A program made the position numbers and the translations under genes. From assembly GCA_911728435.2 (NCBI GenBank), contig OU452198.1:11504001-11568000 (forward strand): DNA of 64,000 bases, in the 5' to 3' direction. This DNA is from Apoderus coryli. Taxonomy: Eukaryota > Arthropoda > Insecta > Coleoptera > Attelabidae. The notes below the pieces were generated by a model. That model had not been told where the DNA came from. It saw only the letters and a list, made by a program, of their open reading frames with translations, and made no database searches. Positions 35,701 to 49,500 of the stretch are shown piece after piece (within the stretch, counting starts at the first letter, position 1; every line of letters begins with the position of its first letter).

Positions 35701-36201
35701 GTTCTTTGTTGCCCTTTGGGGTCTTCCTAACGGATGGGATCCACCTTGTGATCGTCAGGCTGAGTACCTGACATTAAACAAGAAGAGTGGACGAGGTAAA
35801 TCAAGCCGTCCCCAGGAAGTTCAATCATCAAATCATGGCGGCATGGCATGTTAGACCTATCCGAAAGGTAGGAGCTTACGTAATATTTAATATTTCGCAT
35901 GATTGAGGTCACATAATCATCTACATTTTCTAAATAAATGTTTTACACTAAATGCTCGGTAAATCGATACACTTGGCAACATGGCGCTGTATCATAACCT
36001 TTAGGCTAATGTCTAATTTAAACTACAGTTGGGCAGGCGGTGATAGGCGTCGTAAAAAGGGAGTTTAACATGATTTACAAAAAAAATATAAATTTTCAGC
36101 CTTAATAAAAATGTTGGAAATTTTTTGAAAGGCGATTCTGTTAAATCTTATTTTTCTGTACCTCTAGTTAAAATTTTTGTACTGAGTGATAGTTCACCCT
36201 G

Positions 36202-37050
36202 TAGACATAATTTCACTGAAAAAATTCACAACTATTCGTTTATTTTTTTTTAAGCCAGTCTGGGCTGATAGATATACTTACTCATCACTTGTTACGCCAA
36301 ATATAAAAAACCCCCAATACTAAATACAGGGTGACCAATAATATAAGTTAAATGAACGTAAAGTTTAAGTCTAAATAACTTGTTTATTTCAAATGGAACA
36401 CCCAGTATATGAGGTCAAAATTAGATGCCCAAATTAATTGTCTGTCAAATATTATAATACATTCCTATGGATAACTCTTGACGTTTTCGTGGAAAATGCA
36501 CATATTCATAATATTCGGCGAATTTTTAATTGAATCTCTTAGTTTCATGTAGACCACCCTGTATTTGATTATGCAAAATTAAAGTTAAAGTAAAGCTTTC
36601 CTATAGATTCAATTAAAAATTCGCCTAATATTATGAATATGTGCATTTTCCACGAAATCGTCAAGAGTTATCCATAGGAAAGAATTATCATATTTGACAG
36701 ATAATTACTTTGTGCATCTAATTTTGACATTATATACTGGGTGATCCATTTGAAATAAACAAGTTATTTAGAATTAAACTTTACGTTCATATAACTTATA
36801 TTATTGGACAACCTGTGCTTACTATGGGGAGTTTTTTATATTTGGCGCAACAAGTGATGAGTGGGCATATTATCAGCCCAGACTGCGTCATGGCTTAAAA
36901 AGAACAAACGAATAGGAATGAATTTTTCATTGAACTTATGTCTATATTTTTATAAGAATTAAAATATTTAAAAAACTGTCAGGTTTAGGCAAGATGTACT
37001 TTCATGAAGGTTAGGTTTATTTTGAACGGGAAATCTAAAAATATATCACC
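36202..37050 (+). mobile_element. Composite CAGGGTG MITE repeat, copy 3, right part
   Basis: Continues the chain broken at 31990. It contains TACAGGGTGACCAATA at about 36325, a GAACACCCAGTATATGA block, TAGACCACCCTGTA at about 36550, then the inverted return of the same blocks to about 37050. The two mirrored halves meet near 36600. Confidence 0.6.
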
Positions 37051-37562
37051 TAAATCGTCTGATCTCCATACAAATATAAATTTTAATACGCACTCATTTT
37101 AATCATAAGCGCTAACCGCATGAGACCGTCAGCGTGCTCATGCGCTACGTCACTGTTGGCGCCATCCCAGAATATCTCTTTTATTATTTTCTTTTGTAAA
37201 TATATTTTTACGTGTGTAATGATTTTATAGCACCCTTATCGGGGCCATATCTGTCTAGTCTATTGTGTCATGCAAAACGGACTTGCAGGTGTTGATTAGG
37301 TGGTTAATTTTGTATTATGAAATCAAATAATAATAATATAATCATGCAGTTTCCCTAATGATCAGTAAATGTGATCAGTATACAATACAATAAATTAAAG
37401 TCTAGTCTGTGACGATGTGCAACAACGAACATTTGAACATAATTCCCATTGTGTTGTCATTGAAGTTTTTTAGACGTGAAAACATCGTTCTTAAATACAG
37501 CAAATTAAACTAAACACTAAAATTAAGTCTATTTATTGTGGTATTATTGTCATAAACAGCAT
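37051..37562. other. Intergenic sequence between SDR genes B and C
   Basis: No gene or repeat boundary recognised between the composite MITE and the stop codon of gene C (37563-37565). Confidence 0.4.
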
Positions 37563-40500
37563 TTATGCATAATATATTTCACCTGCTGGCTTGATGATGA
37601 GTTCTTGGACCTGAAATGATATTTTAAATTAACAATAGCTCAATTATTTTTATATAGTTTTATGACTGGCAGCATATTATGAAATTGTTGACATGTTTTC
37701 AAATCTGCTGCTCAGTTGTCAATTTGGTATAAAATTTTTTTTTTCTGTGACGGGAAAAAAGTTTGACATATTTACTCTCTTGACAGGTAATAAAATGTCA
37801 CTTTTTATCCCCGGGAAAAAAATGAGTACTTTTTTCCCGGACACATAAGTAACGGTAGATATTTAATTTTAGGAAATTTTATTATACAAAAGTTACATTT
37901 TCTTTATATATCAAAACTGGCAATAATTTGTGACGCTACTTTTGCTGCTTCTACTGACTCCGGTGGAGTGTTCGCAATTTTTAAATTAAATCACAGAATG
38001 AAATTGACAGATATTTGATTACTGAAAGGTATTTAAAACTTCAAATTTCACTTGGATAATTTTCTGACTTTTTTCAATATTAAATCGAAGTTTTTCCCGT
38101 TTCAGAAAAAAATAGTGTATCATACACGGGAAAAAAGTTAGATTTTAGCTCTCGGTTTTTTGTCAACACAACCTCGAGCTAAAATCTAATACTTTTTTCC
38201 CTTGTATAATAAATAACTATTGTTTGTTTACGATACAATAACAAATTGACATAATGAAGTCAAACATAATTGCTGATAGTCATAACGATAGGTTTTATAA
38301 CAATTGAGTTCTTAAATATCTAAACTTAATTAAATTAAGTTTGAATTTATTCATTAGTTTCGGTACCCTATAGGTATACATAGGGTTTGCCACCGGGAAA
38401 CAAATCGATCTGTAATACAAATTTACCCTTATTTTAATTGCTTAATAAGCTAAGATGAGTTCAGTAAAATTGTGAAATTACTTTAAGACCTTTTATTCAA
38501 AGTTTCGTGATTTTAATTTAAATTGGTAAATATTTTGAATTTATGTAGGTACCTGAACATTAGGAGGAGTGGATAAAACAAACAAGACTGCATCTGCTAT
38601 GTCATTTGGCTCTAAAGGTAGATATCCATATTCAGAAAATTTTTTCTTCTGTTCTACAAGTCCACCTGCATCAAGTATCTCAGTGTTTACCTGTCCAGGA
38701 CTAACACTCTGCAAAAGTAAGGTTATGTTATTGCCTAATTTACAGCAATATAAAAGAATCGCTTTATATTGATATTTCTTACCGATATTTTGATTTTGGA
38801 TTTTGCGGCGATTAGTTCATTAGCTAAAACAGCGTTAAAAGCGGTTAGAGCATGTTTACTAGGTTGGTAAAGATTGAATGCCGGCAAATCAACAATGGCA
38901 TGACCAGCTACACTATTAATGTTGATTATATGACCATCAATATCATTTTCAGTCATATTCTGTGCTGCTGCGTTACTTGCAATACATACACCAAGAATAT
39001 TTGTATCTAAAATTAAACAATAAGACAAATATTAATTTCATATTGAATTACATAGTAAATATTACTTTTCAGACCCAACCCAACCCAACATAATTTAAAG
39101 TCCTGTTACATTATGTAATTCTTAAAAATATGCTCTAGAAGTTTGTACCAATCATTTTGAAGCTGTATATCTTACACCTCCAATTCCTTGTATATGTATT
39201 TAAAAAGAAGACCGTTTTCAATGTTTTAACTTATTGTGCCTTTTCAGGACCATACTACGTTTTTAATAAACCCCCCAGACGGTCACCCATCCAACGTGTA
39301 GCCGCGCTCCTCAGAGCTGCACTTCGACGGTCGTTACCTAAGACAAGGAAAGAGAGAGGACAAGTAACAATCCAGTCCATAACAAAAAAAGCACTGCACA
39401 TATGCCTAAAAAATACATGGAGACTAGAATTTACCGGTACAATAGACAATGTTTATCTACAATTCAAATATCGGCCAGTCAAAAACAGGGTAGGTCATCA
39501 ACCACCAGGTAGTTTTGTTAGGTAAGGGTAATAATACATTATATTGTCTCTGCATATCAGCTATTGTTGTGTTTGGGGCACATTTGTATGCCTTGTTCAG
39601 TTGTTGTCTGTCTATGCACCTGATACAAAACGATTTCGAAGCAAAATAATTTTGCCCTGGTGGCAAACATTGTTGCTGTCTATTATAAGTATTTTATATT
39701 TTGTGGATTAAATAGAGGAAAGGATGCAAATATGGGCTAGTCTTGTAATATGGGCTACGTGGGTTTCTCAGTTATTCGATGCAGATCTCTACATCTGACT
39801 GTCGCATTATGGTCAAGACGAAGTTAAACTCTTACAGTAGAGATGGCGCGCAATACTAAAACGCGTAACAATTTATAAAGATTTTCTGTGAGTTTGTGTG
39901 AGTGTCTGAACTTTTTCGGGTAAGTTTATAAATTTCAATATATGAAAATTAACAATGTTTTCAAAACAATTTCTGCATAAGGTTGAAGCCCTATAATCAG
40001 CCTTTAATGTATGCTGATTACTTTTAGCAATTATTTCAGGATGTCAAGACAACAGCTACAAGAAGCTAAAAAAAGAATAATATGGGATGAGAAAGATATG
40101 GAACGTGCGATAATAGCTGTCAGACAACCCGAAATGGGTACACTAAACGCTGCACAAACTTTTAATGTACCACGTTCTACATTGCAACGTTCTTCAAGAA
40201 GACGTGAACTACAGCCAATTGAAGCTGCCCAGATAAAGCTAGGCCGTAAAGCTGTCCTAGGGAAAGATCTAGAAGACGAGTTAGTTCGTTATATTTTGGA
40301 GATGGAAGCTAAATTTCACGGATTGACAAGAAAAGACGTAAGGAGAATGGCATACACCTTAGCTACTAGGAACCACATCACACATCCGTTTGGAGGTAAC
40401 ACGACATAAAGAGGTATCAGTACGACGACCAACGGGAACATCTTATTCTCGCGCAAGAGGCTTTAACAAAGCAATTTAGCATCCTTCTTTAATGTTCTGG

Positions 40501-43500
40501 AAAAAGCATATGGAAAGACGCATTACCCTCCTGAACGCATCTTCAATGTTGATGAGACAGGTCTAACGGTTGTACAAAACAAGATTGCACAGGTTGTAGG
40601 CAGAAAATGGAAACGACAAATTGCATCATTAACTTCTGCTGAAAGAAGTTCTCTGATAACTCTCGTAGTATCAATGAGGATAGGAGTAAACCGCAAGTAG
40701 ATTCCAAAAGTCACAAAGAAGTGACAGAAGGCTTCCAATTCTAGCAGCGAGGAGGAGGAGGAGAATTGTGTACCTGAGGATGACGATGATAGTGACTACA
40801 ATGAGTTTCCTAATTCCCATTGTCCACAAGATGAAGCTGACGTACTTTGTATGTTTTGCGATGCACCGTATGCAGAGGATAACCACCGTGAAATATGTGT
40901 CATGTGCCTCATGTGTAATTTGTGCGCCCATAATGCGAGCGCTGGAGCGGAAAAATATGAATATGTGTGTGATTTTTGCAAATAATAGACCCGTTCTTAG
41001 TTATTTGACGTATTGTTTTATTTTAGATTTTTAAATATATTTTTCACGCATTTATGACAAATTCATCACTTTTTTGGGGTAGCCCATATTTAGGGTCAAT
41101 ATTCAAATGACGCAAAAATTCACATTTTCATTATTCACCAACTTATAGATCTATATATTTTTTAAATCAATCTGCACTTTTGACAGGTTGTAGCAAACTA
41201 ATTTAGTTATCGTTAGGCATCTTTAGAATTAATATAGAAGTTTTATTTTATTTTTGACAAACAAAAATAAAATGTGTAGCCCATATTTGCATCCTTTCCT
41301 CTAATAATTAAAAACTATAATATTAAGTGCATTTTAAAATGGTTGGATGGTCAAGTTTCAAGTGCAACAGTAGGTAGATCTGAAAGAAAAGAGCCAGAAA
41401 TTACGTTTCACAGGTAAAAATTGAAACACTTAATTTGTGGTGTCTATAATTAAATGCTATTACAATACAAATTTCTGGCTGAAATTTATATAGCAAATTT
41501 ACGAGTAGAACATATTAGTCTATCGTATTTTATTCTTTTAACATGTAATATTCAATATTTTCATTCATGATTTTGTAATTATACTGGTCAGCTAGGCATA
41601 AAAATGTTTAGTTAACCAGTGGTGGCGTAAGTACATCCGTTACTATTATTTTTGTGTTCTAAAATATACCAATTCAATTATTCATTGCATTTTCGTAAAT
41701 TATTAACAATTATCCACATATATATTTTTTATCCTATAATAATTGTTCACTGCAGGTTATCATTTATATTGCTGGTTTCGTTGTACGACAAATGTTAAAA
41801 TTTATATTTCGGAAACCATGCATTTTCGAATTCAGTAACCTATTAGAAAGTTTCTTTAATTTTTAATGATACGTAAGACAAAATTGTAAAAATATACCTG
41901 TTCCATTTGAAAAAACTGACTTTCGACTGTTTTTATAGCACCGTTTTCAGTAAAATTTGTTGAGCACCCTGTATGAATAAATCAGAAAATGTCGTACGTA
42001 TCGGAAAAAGGAGACCTTATTTAATAAGAAAACGCCTGCAAAATGATTAATAAGGTCTTCTTTATAAGAAAAAAATGTGATTATTATTGAGCCCTAAAAT
42101 GTCAGTTTTGACATAAATCTTGATATATGTCAAAAACAGCTGGATTTAGGTATAGGACATGATACACGAAAGATGTCTAGAACCTCATGCGGAATCCAAA
42201 AATGTCATAATATATAGGGTGTTCCATTTAAAATACAAAGTCACGCTTCCGGTATAACCGGAAGTGCTAAGCGGTTGGTATTATGATATTTGAATAGACC
42301 ATATTTGGCAATGTTCCAAATTCAATTTAAAGTAGTCTCCGAAACATTTTAATGGGTCGTCACCATAGGACACCCTGTATGTGTGTTTTAGTGTTGCTTC
42401 TTTTAATATAGGTATATTAAAATTCAATAACTGCTGCACCGCAGTAATATATGAATAATTCTTTACGGCGTTATTTCATTTACATTGCTTACTATGGTTC
42501 AGATGCAACTTTTGATGTAGTAGGTAGAGTAAAGAATGGTTCAATTAATGAGGCATAATTGAGTTATTTCTTTCTTTTTTTTTCCTTTTCCTGGGATGAG
42601 GTTCACAAATTTAAAAAATAATTTTTTTTTGAAACTATTTTTTTAATCGTTTCATGTCATTTTTTTTTCCATTTCCAATCTTTTTAATATTTTTTTGCTT
42701 AATCTTATAAAATAACTTATCATATTTCATATTTTCAATATCCATATATTGGCTAAAAATATTAGCAGGCAAATTAGAGCGTAAATTCTCTTTGATTTGT
42801 ACTTTAGTATTGAGCAGAACATTTAGATTGTAATGATTATCGGAAATTAGTAAGTTTAGAATTCTACTTGTAAAATCATTTAATAAGTTTTTAAAACAAT
42901 GCTGTAAACTTTTATTTATTGGTTGCAAATGTATTAAATTGGTTTTTAGGAACTTTGGTTTAAGATTTTCGCATCTACAACGTAGTAGAAATATTTTTCT
43001 ATTTTTTTGATTAGCGATTTTCTTTAAGTGTTTTGAAAAATCGTTACACATTTTGAATACCTGTTCTCCATGTTGCTGCTTGATTGTTGAATAGATAGAC
43101 ATTGGCATATTTTCACCCATGCCATATAATTTTTCTTATTTATTATTCTTGAACCTTGTTCTTCAATTTCTTTCTTTTTTTTTTTCCTTTTCTTGGGATG
43201 AGGTTCACAAATTTAAATTAAATTTAAATTAAATTTGTGAACCTCAAGTAGAATTCTAAACTTACTAATTTCCGATAATCATTACAATCTAAATGTTCTG
43301 CTCAATACTAAAGAAAAAATCAAAGAGAATTTACGCACTAATTTGCCTGCTAATATTTTTAACCAATATATGGATATTGAAAATATGAAATATGATAAGT
43401 TATTTTATAAGATTAAGCAAAAAAAAATATTAAAAAGATTGGAAATGGAAAAAAAAATGACATGAAACGATTAGAAAAATAGTTTAAAAAAAAATTATTT

Positions 43501-46500
43501 TTTAAATTTGTGAACCTCATCCCAAGAAAAGGAAAAAAAACAGAAAGAAATTGAAGAACAAGGTTCAAGAATAATAAATAAGAAAAATTATATGGCATGG
43601 GTGAAAATATGCCAATGTCTATCTATTCTACAATCAAGCAGCAACATGGAGAACAGGTATTCAAAATGTGTAACGATTTTTCAAAACACTTAAAGAAAAT
43701 CGCTAATCAAAAAAATAGAAAAATATTTCTACTACGTTGTAGATGCGAAAATCTTAAACCAAAGTTCCTAAAAACCAATTTAATACATTTGCTACCAATA
43801 AATAAAAGTTTACAGCATTGTTTTAAAAACTTATTAAATGATTTTACAAGTAGAATTCTAAACTTACTAATTTCCGATAATCATTACAATCTAAATGTTC
43901 TGCTCAATACTAAAGAAAAAATCAAAGAGAATTTACGCACTAATTTGCCTGCTAATATTTTTAACCAATATATGGATATTGAAAATATGAAATATGATAA
44001 GTTATTTTATAAGATTAAGCAAAAAAATATTAAAAAGATTAGAAATGGAAAAAAAAAATTACATGAAACGATTAAAAAAATAGTTTCAAAAAAAAAATAT
44101 TTTTTAAATTTGTGAACCTCATCCCAAGAAAAGGAAAAAAAAAAGAAAGAAATTGAAGAACAAGGTTCAAGAATAATAAATAAGAAAAAAAAAATAATTG
44201 AGTTACATTATTTAGCCCGGTACAGCGGCGACCTTAGCTGCACCGTGGTAAACAATGTATTTACGCGACCCGGCAATGTTTTAACTTATATTAAGTGATG
44301 TTCATGCAAAATTACAAGCAAAAAAGTTACTTTGTTTTACATTATTAAATTCATAAGTCATGAAACAAATAACGTACCTAGTAAAAATACATAACACAAA
44401 ATAACAAATACTAAATAAATAAATATAAAAGTCTCAAGACGCGTTTATACTTATTTTCGCTTGTAGAATGTCCCCTTAAATTATTTTAAGTTAATTACGG
44501 GACACCCTGTATATTACGGTAATATATACCTATTTTAGAGAACCAAGCAAAAAAAACGCAAAGAACAGAATCATACCTAGTACTTTCCTCCATTTTTCAG
44601 GATCTCCATTTAGAAGAGTAGTGTTTTGAGCAACACCTGCATTGTTAATTAATATACTTATAGGTCCTAATTGATTCACAACAACTTTAAAAGCATCTAT
44701 GATATCTTGTTCATTTGCTACATCACATTTGATCGGAACCAATTTACCTTTGTTGCCAGTTAAAGAATCACTCAGTTCTATTAATCGCTCTTCTCTTCTT
44801 GCTAGTCCTGCGACCTTTATAAAACAAAAATATGAATACATGAAAAGTAATACTTAAATATCCAAAAAGGCATTAAATGCTTACATACGAGGGTTGCCTT
44901 TTATATTTCGGGATTAGAGAACAAAAACAAATATTAATCATCGAAAATCACTTTGTTGTTTTTCAAAATATTCCCCATATCTATACACTTTTGCATGCGT
45001 TTGAACCAATTGTCGAAGCACTTTTGCCACTCTGATTGAGGTATCTCCAAAACATGCATTCTGAATGCAACAACCGCTTCTTCAGGTGTTGAAAAACGTT
45101 GACCTCTCAGTTTGTTTTTTCACGTACGGTTCGGTGCCAAGTCAGGACTATACGGCGGATGACTCATCAAATCGATGTTTTGGGTGTTCAAAAATGCAGT
45201 TGTTTGAGCCGATGTGTGGGAGGTCGCATTGTCGTGGTGAAGAGTGATCCGTCTTCGGCGGTTGATTTTCCTGATTTCTTGGAAGAGAACTGGCAAACAA
45301 ATGGTTGTGTGCTACTCAGAATTGACTGTTCTGCGTTGTTCTAGTGGTACGGTTGCGACATGTCCAGTTTTTCCGGAAAAACGGGCGACCATTTGCTTGG
45401 AAGTGCTTCGTGTGCGAACAACTTTTGTTGGATTTGGCTCATCTTGAAACATCCATACAGTCGACTGCTGTTTACTTTCGGGCTCATACGCGTAAATTCA
45501 CGATTCATCACCTGTCACGATGTCATAGACGTGTTTCGAAGCACCGCGATCATATTTTTTGAGCATTTCTTTCGACCAATTGACACGAGCCTTTTTTTGA
45601 GCGATTGACAAACTGTGTGGGATCTAACCCGAACAAATTTTTTTGACAGTCAAATATTTATGCAATATTTAATGTATGCTGGTCCCACTAATGCCTTAGG
45701 TTGTCTCAATCTCTTGATAGGTAACATGACGATCTTGCAATATCAGTTCGCGCACAGCATCAATGGTTTTCGGAACAACAACTGATTTTGGACGACCTTC
45801 ACGAAATTCGTCTTGGAGTGAACTACGACCACGATTGAGTTCACCATACCATCAATAAACACTGGTCCTTGATGGAGGTTGATCGCCAAAAATTGAATTA
45901 AGATCATCCATGCACTGTTGCTGAGTATCCAAGTCAAAAGTTGTAAAAAATAATCGCACGAAAATGGTCACGATTTAATTCCATTTTTGGACGAATCTTT
46001 TAAGTTACTGTAAACAACACAAATAGCGCTCGTATGTCAAAACGTTCTGAGTACGTATAACCTCAAAAATGTCCAACTTTACGATAGAGCTGTCAGTTGT
46101 CCGATTGCAACACCAGGGTTGCCAAATCCAGAAATATAAAAGGCAACCCTCGTATAGAAAATAAAAAAAGATTCCCCAAAACTTTCCCGACAAGTTATCG
46201 ATCGATAATCGATTGTACTGTTTTCTACAAGTTCTTTTGCTATGGAGGCTCCTATTCCACTACTTGCTCCAGTGACAAGAGCAATAGCAAATTTGATTAT
46301 GATTTTGATAAAGTTATTGAACCTATAAAACTAGTAAAAAAAAATTCTACAAAAATGTACCAAATTTCTTTTTATAACAAAACTGTGCGATTGATAATAA
46401 GAGCAAAACTAAGCCGATTGTATAAAAATACATTTATCATTATAATACAGTGCAAATGTTAATGATAAATAATCGAGATAAATGGTACCTAATAATTTTT

Positions 46501-49500
46501 AATTAAATAAATTCCTGAACATGAAGATTCAAAATAATAAATAAGATTAAATCAATTTACATATACAGGGTTATTCACGCCATACGACACGGAAGATTGT
46601 GGCTGAACTATATAATTTCGATAAAAATGAGTTATGACTCATTTTAAAAATATTGTGATTCTATACAGTGTCCCAAACATAAGAAATGAACCATAGTTGT
46701 GTTTTTTTTTTAAATGGAATGCCCTGTACATGAATATGTTTTTAGATTCCCCGTTCAAAATAAACCTAACATTCAATAAAGTAGATCTCCCCTTAACGTG
46801 ACAGTTTTTTAAATATTTTAATTTTTATAAAAATATGGACATAATTTGAATGAAAAAATTCACACCTATTCGTTTGTTCTTTTTAAGCCAGTTTGGGCTG
46901 ATAAATAAACCCACTATCACTTGTTTCGCCAAATATATAAAATCTCCAATACTAAGTACAGGGTGCCAAATAATATAAGTTATTTGAACGTAAAGTTTAA
47001 TTCTAAATAACTCGTTTATTTCAAATGGATCACCCGATATATGAGGTCAAAATTAGATGCACAAAGTAATTGTCTGTTAAATATTATAATACTTTCCTAT
47101 GGATAACTCTTGACGTTTTCGTGGAAAATGCACATATTCATAATACTAGGCGAATTTTTAATTGAATCTTTTAGTTTCCAGTAGACCACCCTGTACTGAA
47201 CTATGGTTCATTTATTATGTTTGGGACACCCTGTATAGATTCGCAATATTTTTAAAATGTAGCCATAAATCATGGCACATTCGGTTCGTGGATTGCTGTC
47301 CACTCAGCTGATTGTCTTTTGGATTATGGTGTGTAATATTGAAGCCATGCTTCATCCATTGTCACATATCGACGATAGAATTCCATTTTATTGCGGTTTA
47401 AAAGCGCCAAATACTCCCCTGACGTATCAATTCGTTGTTGTTTTTGGTCGACTGTAAGCTCACGCGGCACTCACTTTGCACAGAGCTTTCGCATACCCAA
47501 ATGTTCGTGTAAAATCGTAAAAACACTACCATCTGATATCTTTACAATGTTAGCTAGCTCGTGCACCTTCAATTTGCGATCATTCATAACCTCCTTGTGA
47601 ATTTTTTTGACGTTTTCTGGAGTAACAGCCTCATTTGGGCGTGCACTGCGCTCTGCATCATTTGTGCTGGTACGACCACGTTTAAATTCAGCAATCCACT
47701 TCTATACCATTTGTTTCGATGGAGCAGAGTTCAGATAATGTTTATCAAGCTATTGTTTAGTTTCCATTTTATTTTTTTTTTTTCATCAAAAATCTACCTT
47801 CACTCTACCTTCACCCCACTACCCCAGATGAGATCTCCAGAGTTGCCAGGAAAACTTGCAGGAAAAAATCTAGCGGTTTGGATGGTATTCCCGGTAATGT
47901 GTTCTGGCCGTTGTTGATATCATTGCAGGGCCGTTGTCCCTGATAGTTAACAGAAGCTTTGAGGATGGTGTTTTTCCGGAACGTTTAAAAAAATCAAAAA
48001 TTATTCCCATATATAAAAATAAAGGAGATCCTAGGGATATAAATAATTACAGACCTTTGGCATTACAAAACCAGTTCAGTAAAATCTTTGAATCTTTATT
48101 TAACAATAGACTTAATGATTATCTGGAAAAACATAAACTGCTTGCTCACAGCCAAAATGGATTTAGAAGCAATCGGTCAACAGAGACAGCTCTGGGTCAG
48201 GCTTTTGGTCACTTGTTTCATGCCCTTAATAACAGACAAATGGTGGCTGGTATTTTCTTTGATCTGAGCAAGGCTTTTGATACAATAGGTCACAAGCTTC
48301 TGCTCTCAAAATTGGAGGATGTTGGAGTGCGTGGAACAACGTCTAAATGGATAGGAAGTTATCTCATGCATCGTACCCAGCAAGTAGAGATTGCGGGCGT
48401 TCGTTCAGGGGTGGGAATTGTGAGCAATGGGATACCACAGGGCTCATGTTTATCGCCAACTTTATTTAATATATTTATTAATACCCTGCCGTACGTTTTG
48501 GGGGTTTTTGGCCTGCCCGTTCTTTATGCGGATGACACAAGTGTCCTTGTTTCAGCCGGGGATGAGAGTGGGTTGGTACGGTCTGCTAATGCCATAGCTG
48601 GCGCGATGCACAGATGGTGCGAACACAATGGACTGGCACTCAATGCATCAAAAACTGTCTTTCTCCCAATTTCCATATCAAATAGGAACATGGACCGAAG
48701 TTATTTAATAAGAGCAAAAGATAAATCTATTGAGCAGGTCAGTAGCACCAAATTCTTGGGAATATATACAGACAATAAATTGACCTGGAGCACGCACATA
48801 GACGCTGTAGTAAAGAAATTGTCCAGCTACATATTCCTAATAAACAACATCAAAAATACTGTATCGAATGCTATTCTTCTTAAATTGATATACTTTGGTC
48901 TGATACAGTCTACGTTAATGTATGGTGTTATATTTTGGGGGGGAGCGAGTGGGACTACGAGGGTGTTCAGAACTCAAAAAAGGATCATCAGAGCGATGCA
49001 GGGAATTTCTCAAACTACTTCCTTTAAGGACCATTTCAAAAAATTTAAGTTAATGACATTCCCTTCACAATACATGTACTCACTTATAATACATATAAAA
49101 AAACAAAATGAAATATTGCCTAAATCAGAAGATATACATAGTCACAATACTAGAAATAAAAATAACTTGGTATTACCATTCTCCAGATCAACTACTGGCC
49201 CAAAGAACCCTAACTACATAGGTATTAAATGTTTCAATAAAATTTTAAAAATACAAAAGTTTCAAAACATTTCTATCAAAAAATTGAAACTGGAGCTGAG
49301 AACCTTTTTTATAGAGAAATGTTTTTATTCTGTAGACGAGTTTTTAAATTGTACTAATGAATAGTTTTAAGTCCCGAATTATAGCGGGTAATGTATGAAT
49401 ATTATTGTTTTTGTGTTGTATGTAATATTATTGACTATCCCATAATGTGACATGTCATAATGTTATCATTCTGAGGCGCAAAGAATAAATAAAAATAAAT

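Larger units (their letters stand above)
31991..36201 (+). mobile_element. 4.2-kb CAGGGTG transposon with 36-bp inverted ends, inserted in a MITE
   Basis: Ends: CAGGGTGAACTATCACTCAG on the left and its exact inverse on the right; identity continues through TACAAAAATTTTAAC to about 36 bp. TA duplicates flank it. It carries the N-terminal transposase remnant at 35277-35700 and a LINE at 32777-34198. The interruption of a known repeat chain defines both borders exactly. Confidence 0.8.
42558..44190. mobile_element. Inverted/tandem retroelement array (Penelope-like, tentative)
   Basis: Three copies of one module lie here: a full minus-strand copy (about 43138-42558), a partial plus-strand copy (43246-43580) and a full plus-strand copy (43581-44190). 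Each ends in TTTGTGAACCTCATCCCAAG and an A-rich AAGGAAAAAAAA stretch. A hairpin made from AAATTTAAATTAAATTT joins the first two at about 43208-43240. Such mixed inverted and tandem, partially 5'-truncated copies are characteristic of Penelope-like elements, and the encoded N-terminus (below) fits weakly. No reverse transcriptase is present. Confidence 0.5.

Noticed and set aside
39157..39525. 122-codon frame with RRSPIQRVAALLRAALRRSL
   Set aside because: No domain recognised, the N-terminal part is AT-rich intron, and an antisense frame of similar length overlaps. It may be a TE scrap but I cannot support it.
40523..41034. Overlapping frames on both strands, including a Cys-rich 88-codon one
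   Set aside because: Shadows of the broken pogo-like transposase, whose true frame gives the PHD-like finger.
45065..45608. Series of overlapping plus-strand frames
   Set aside because: Shadows of the minus-strand mariner transposase at 44938-45984.
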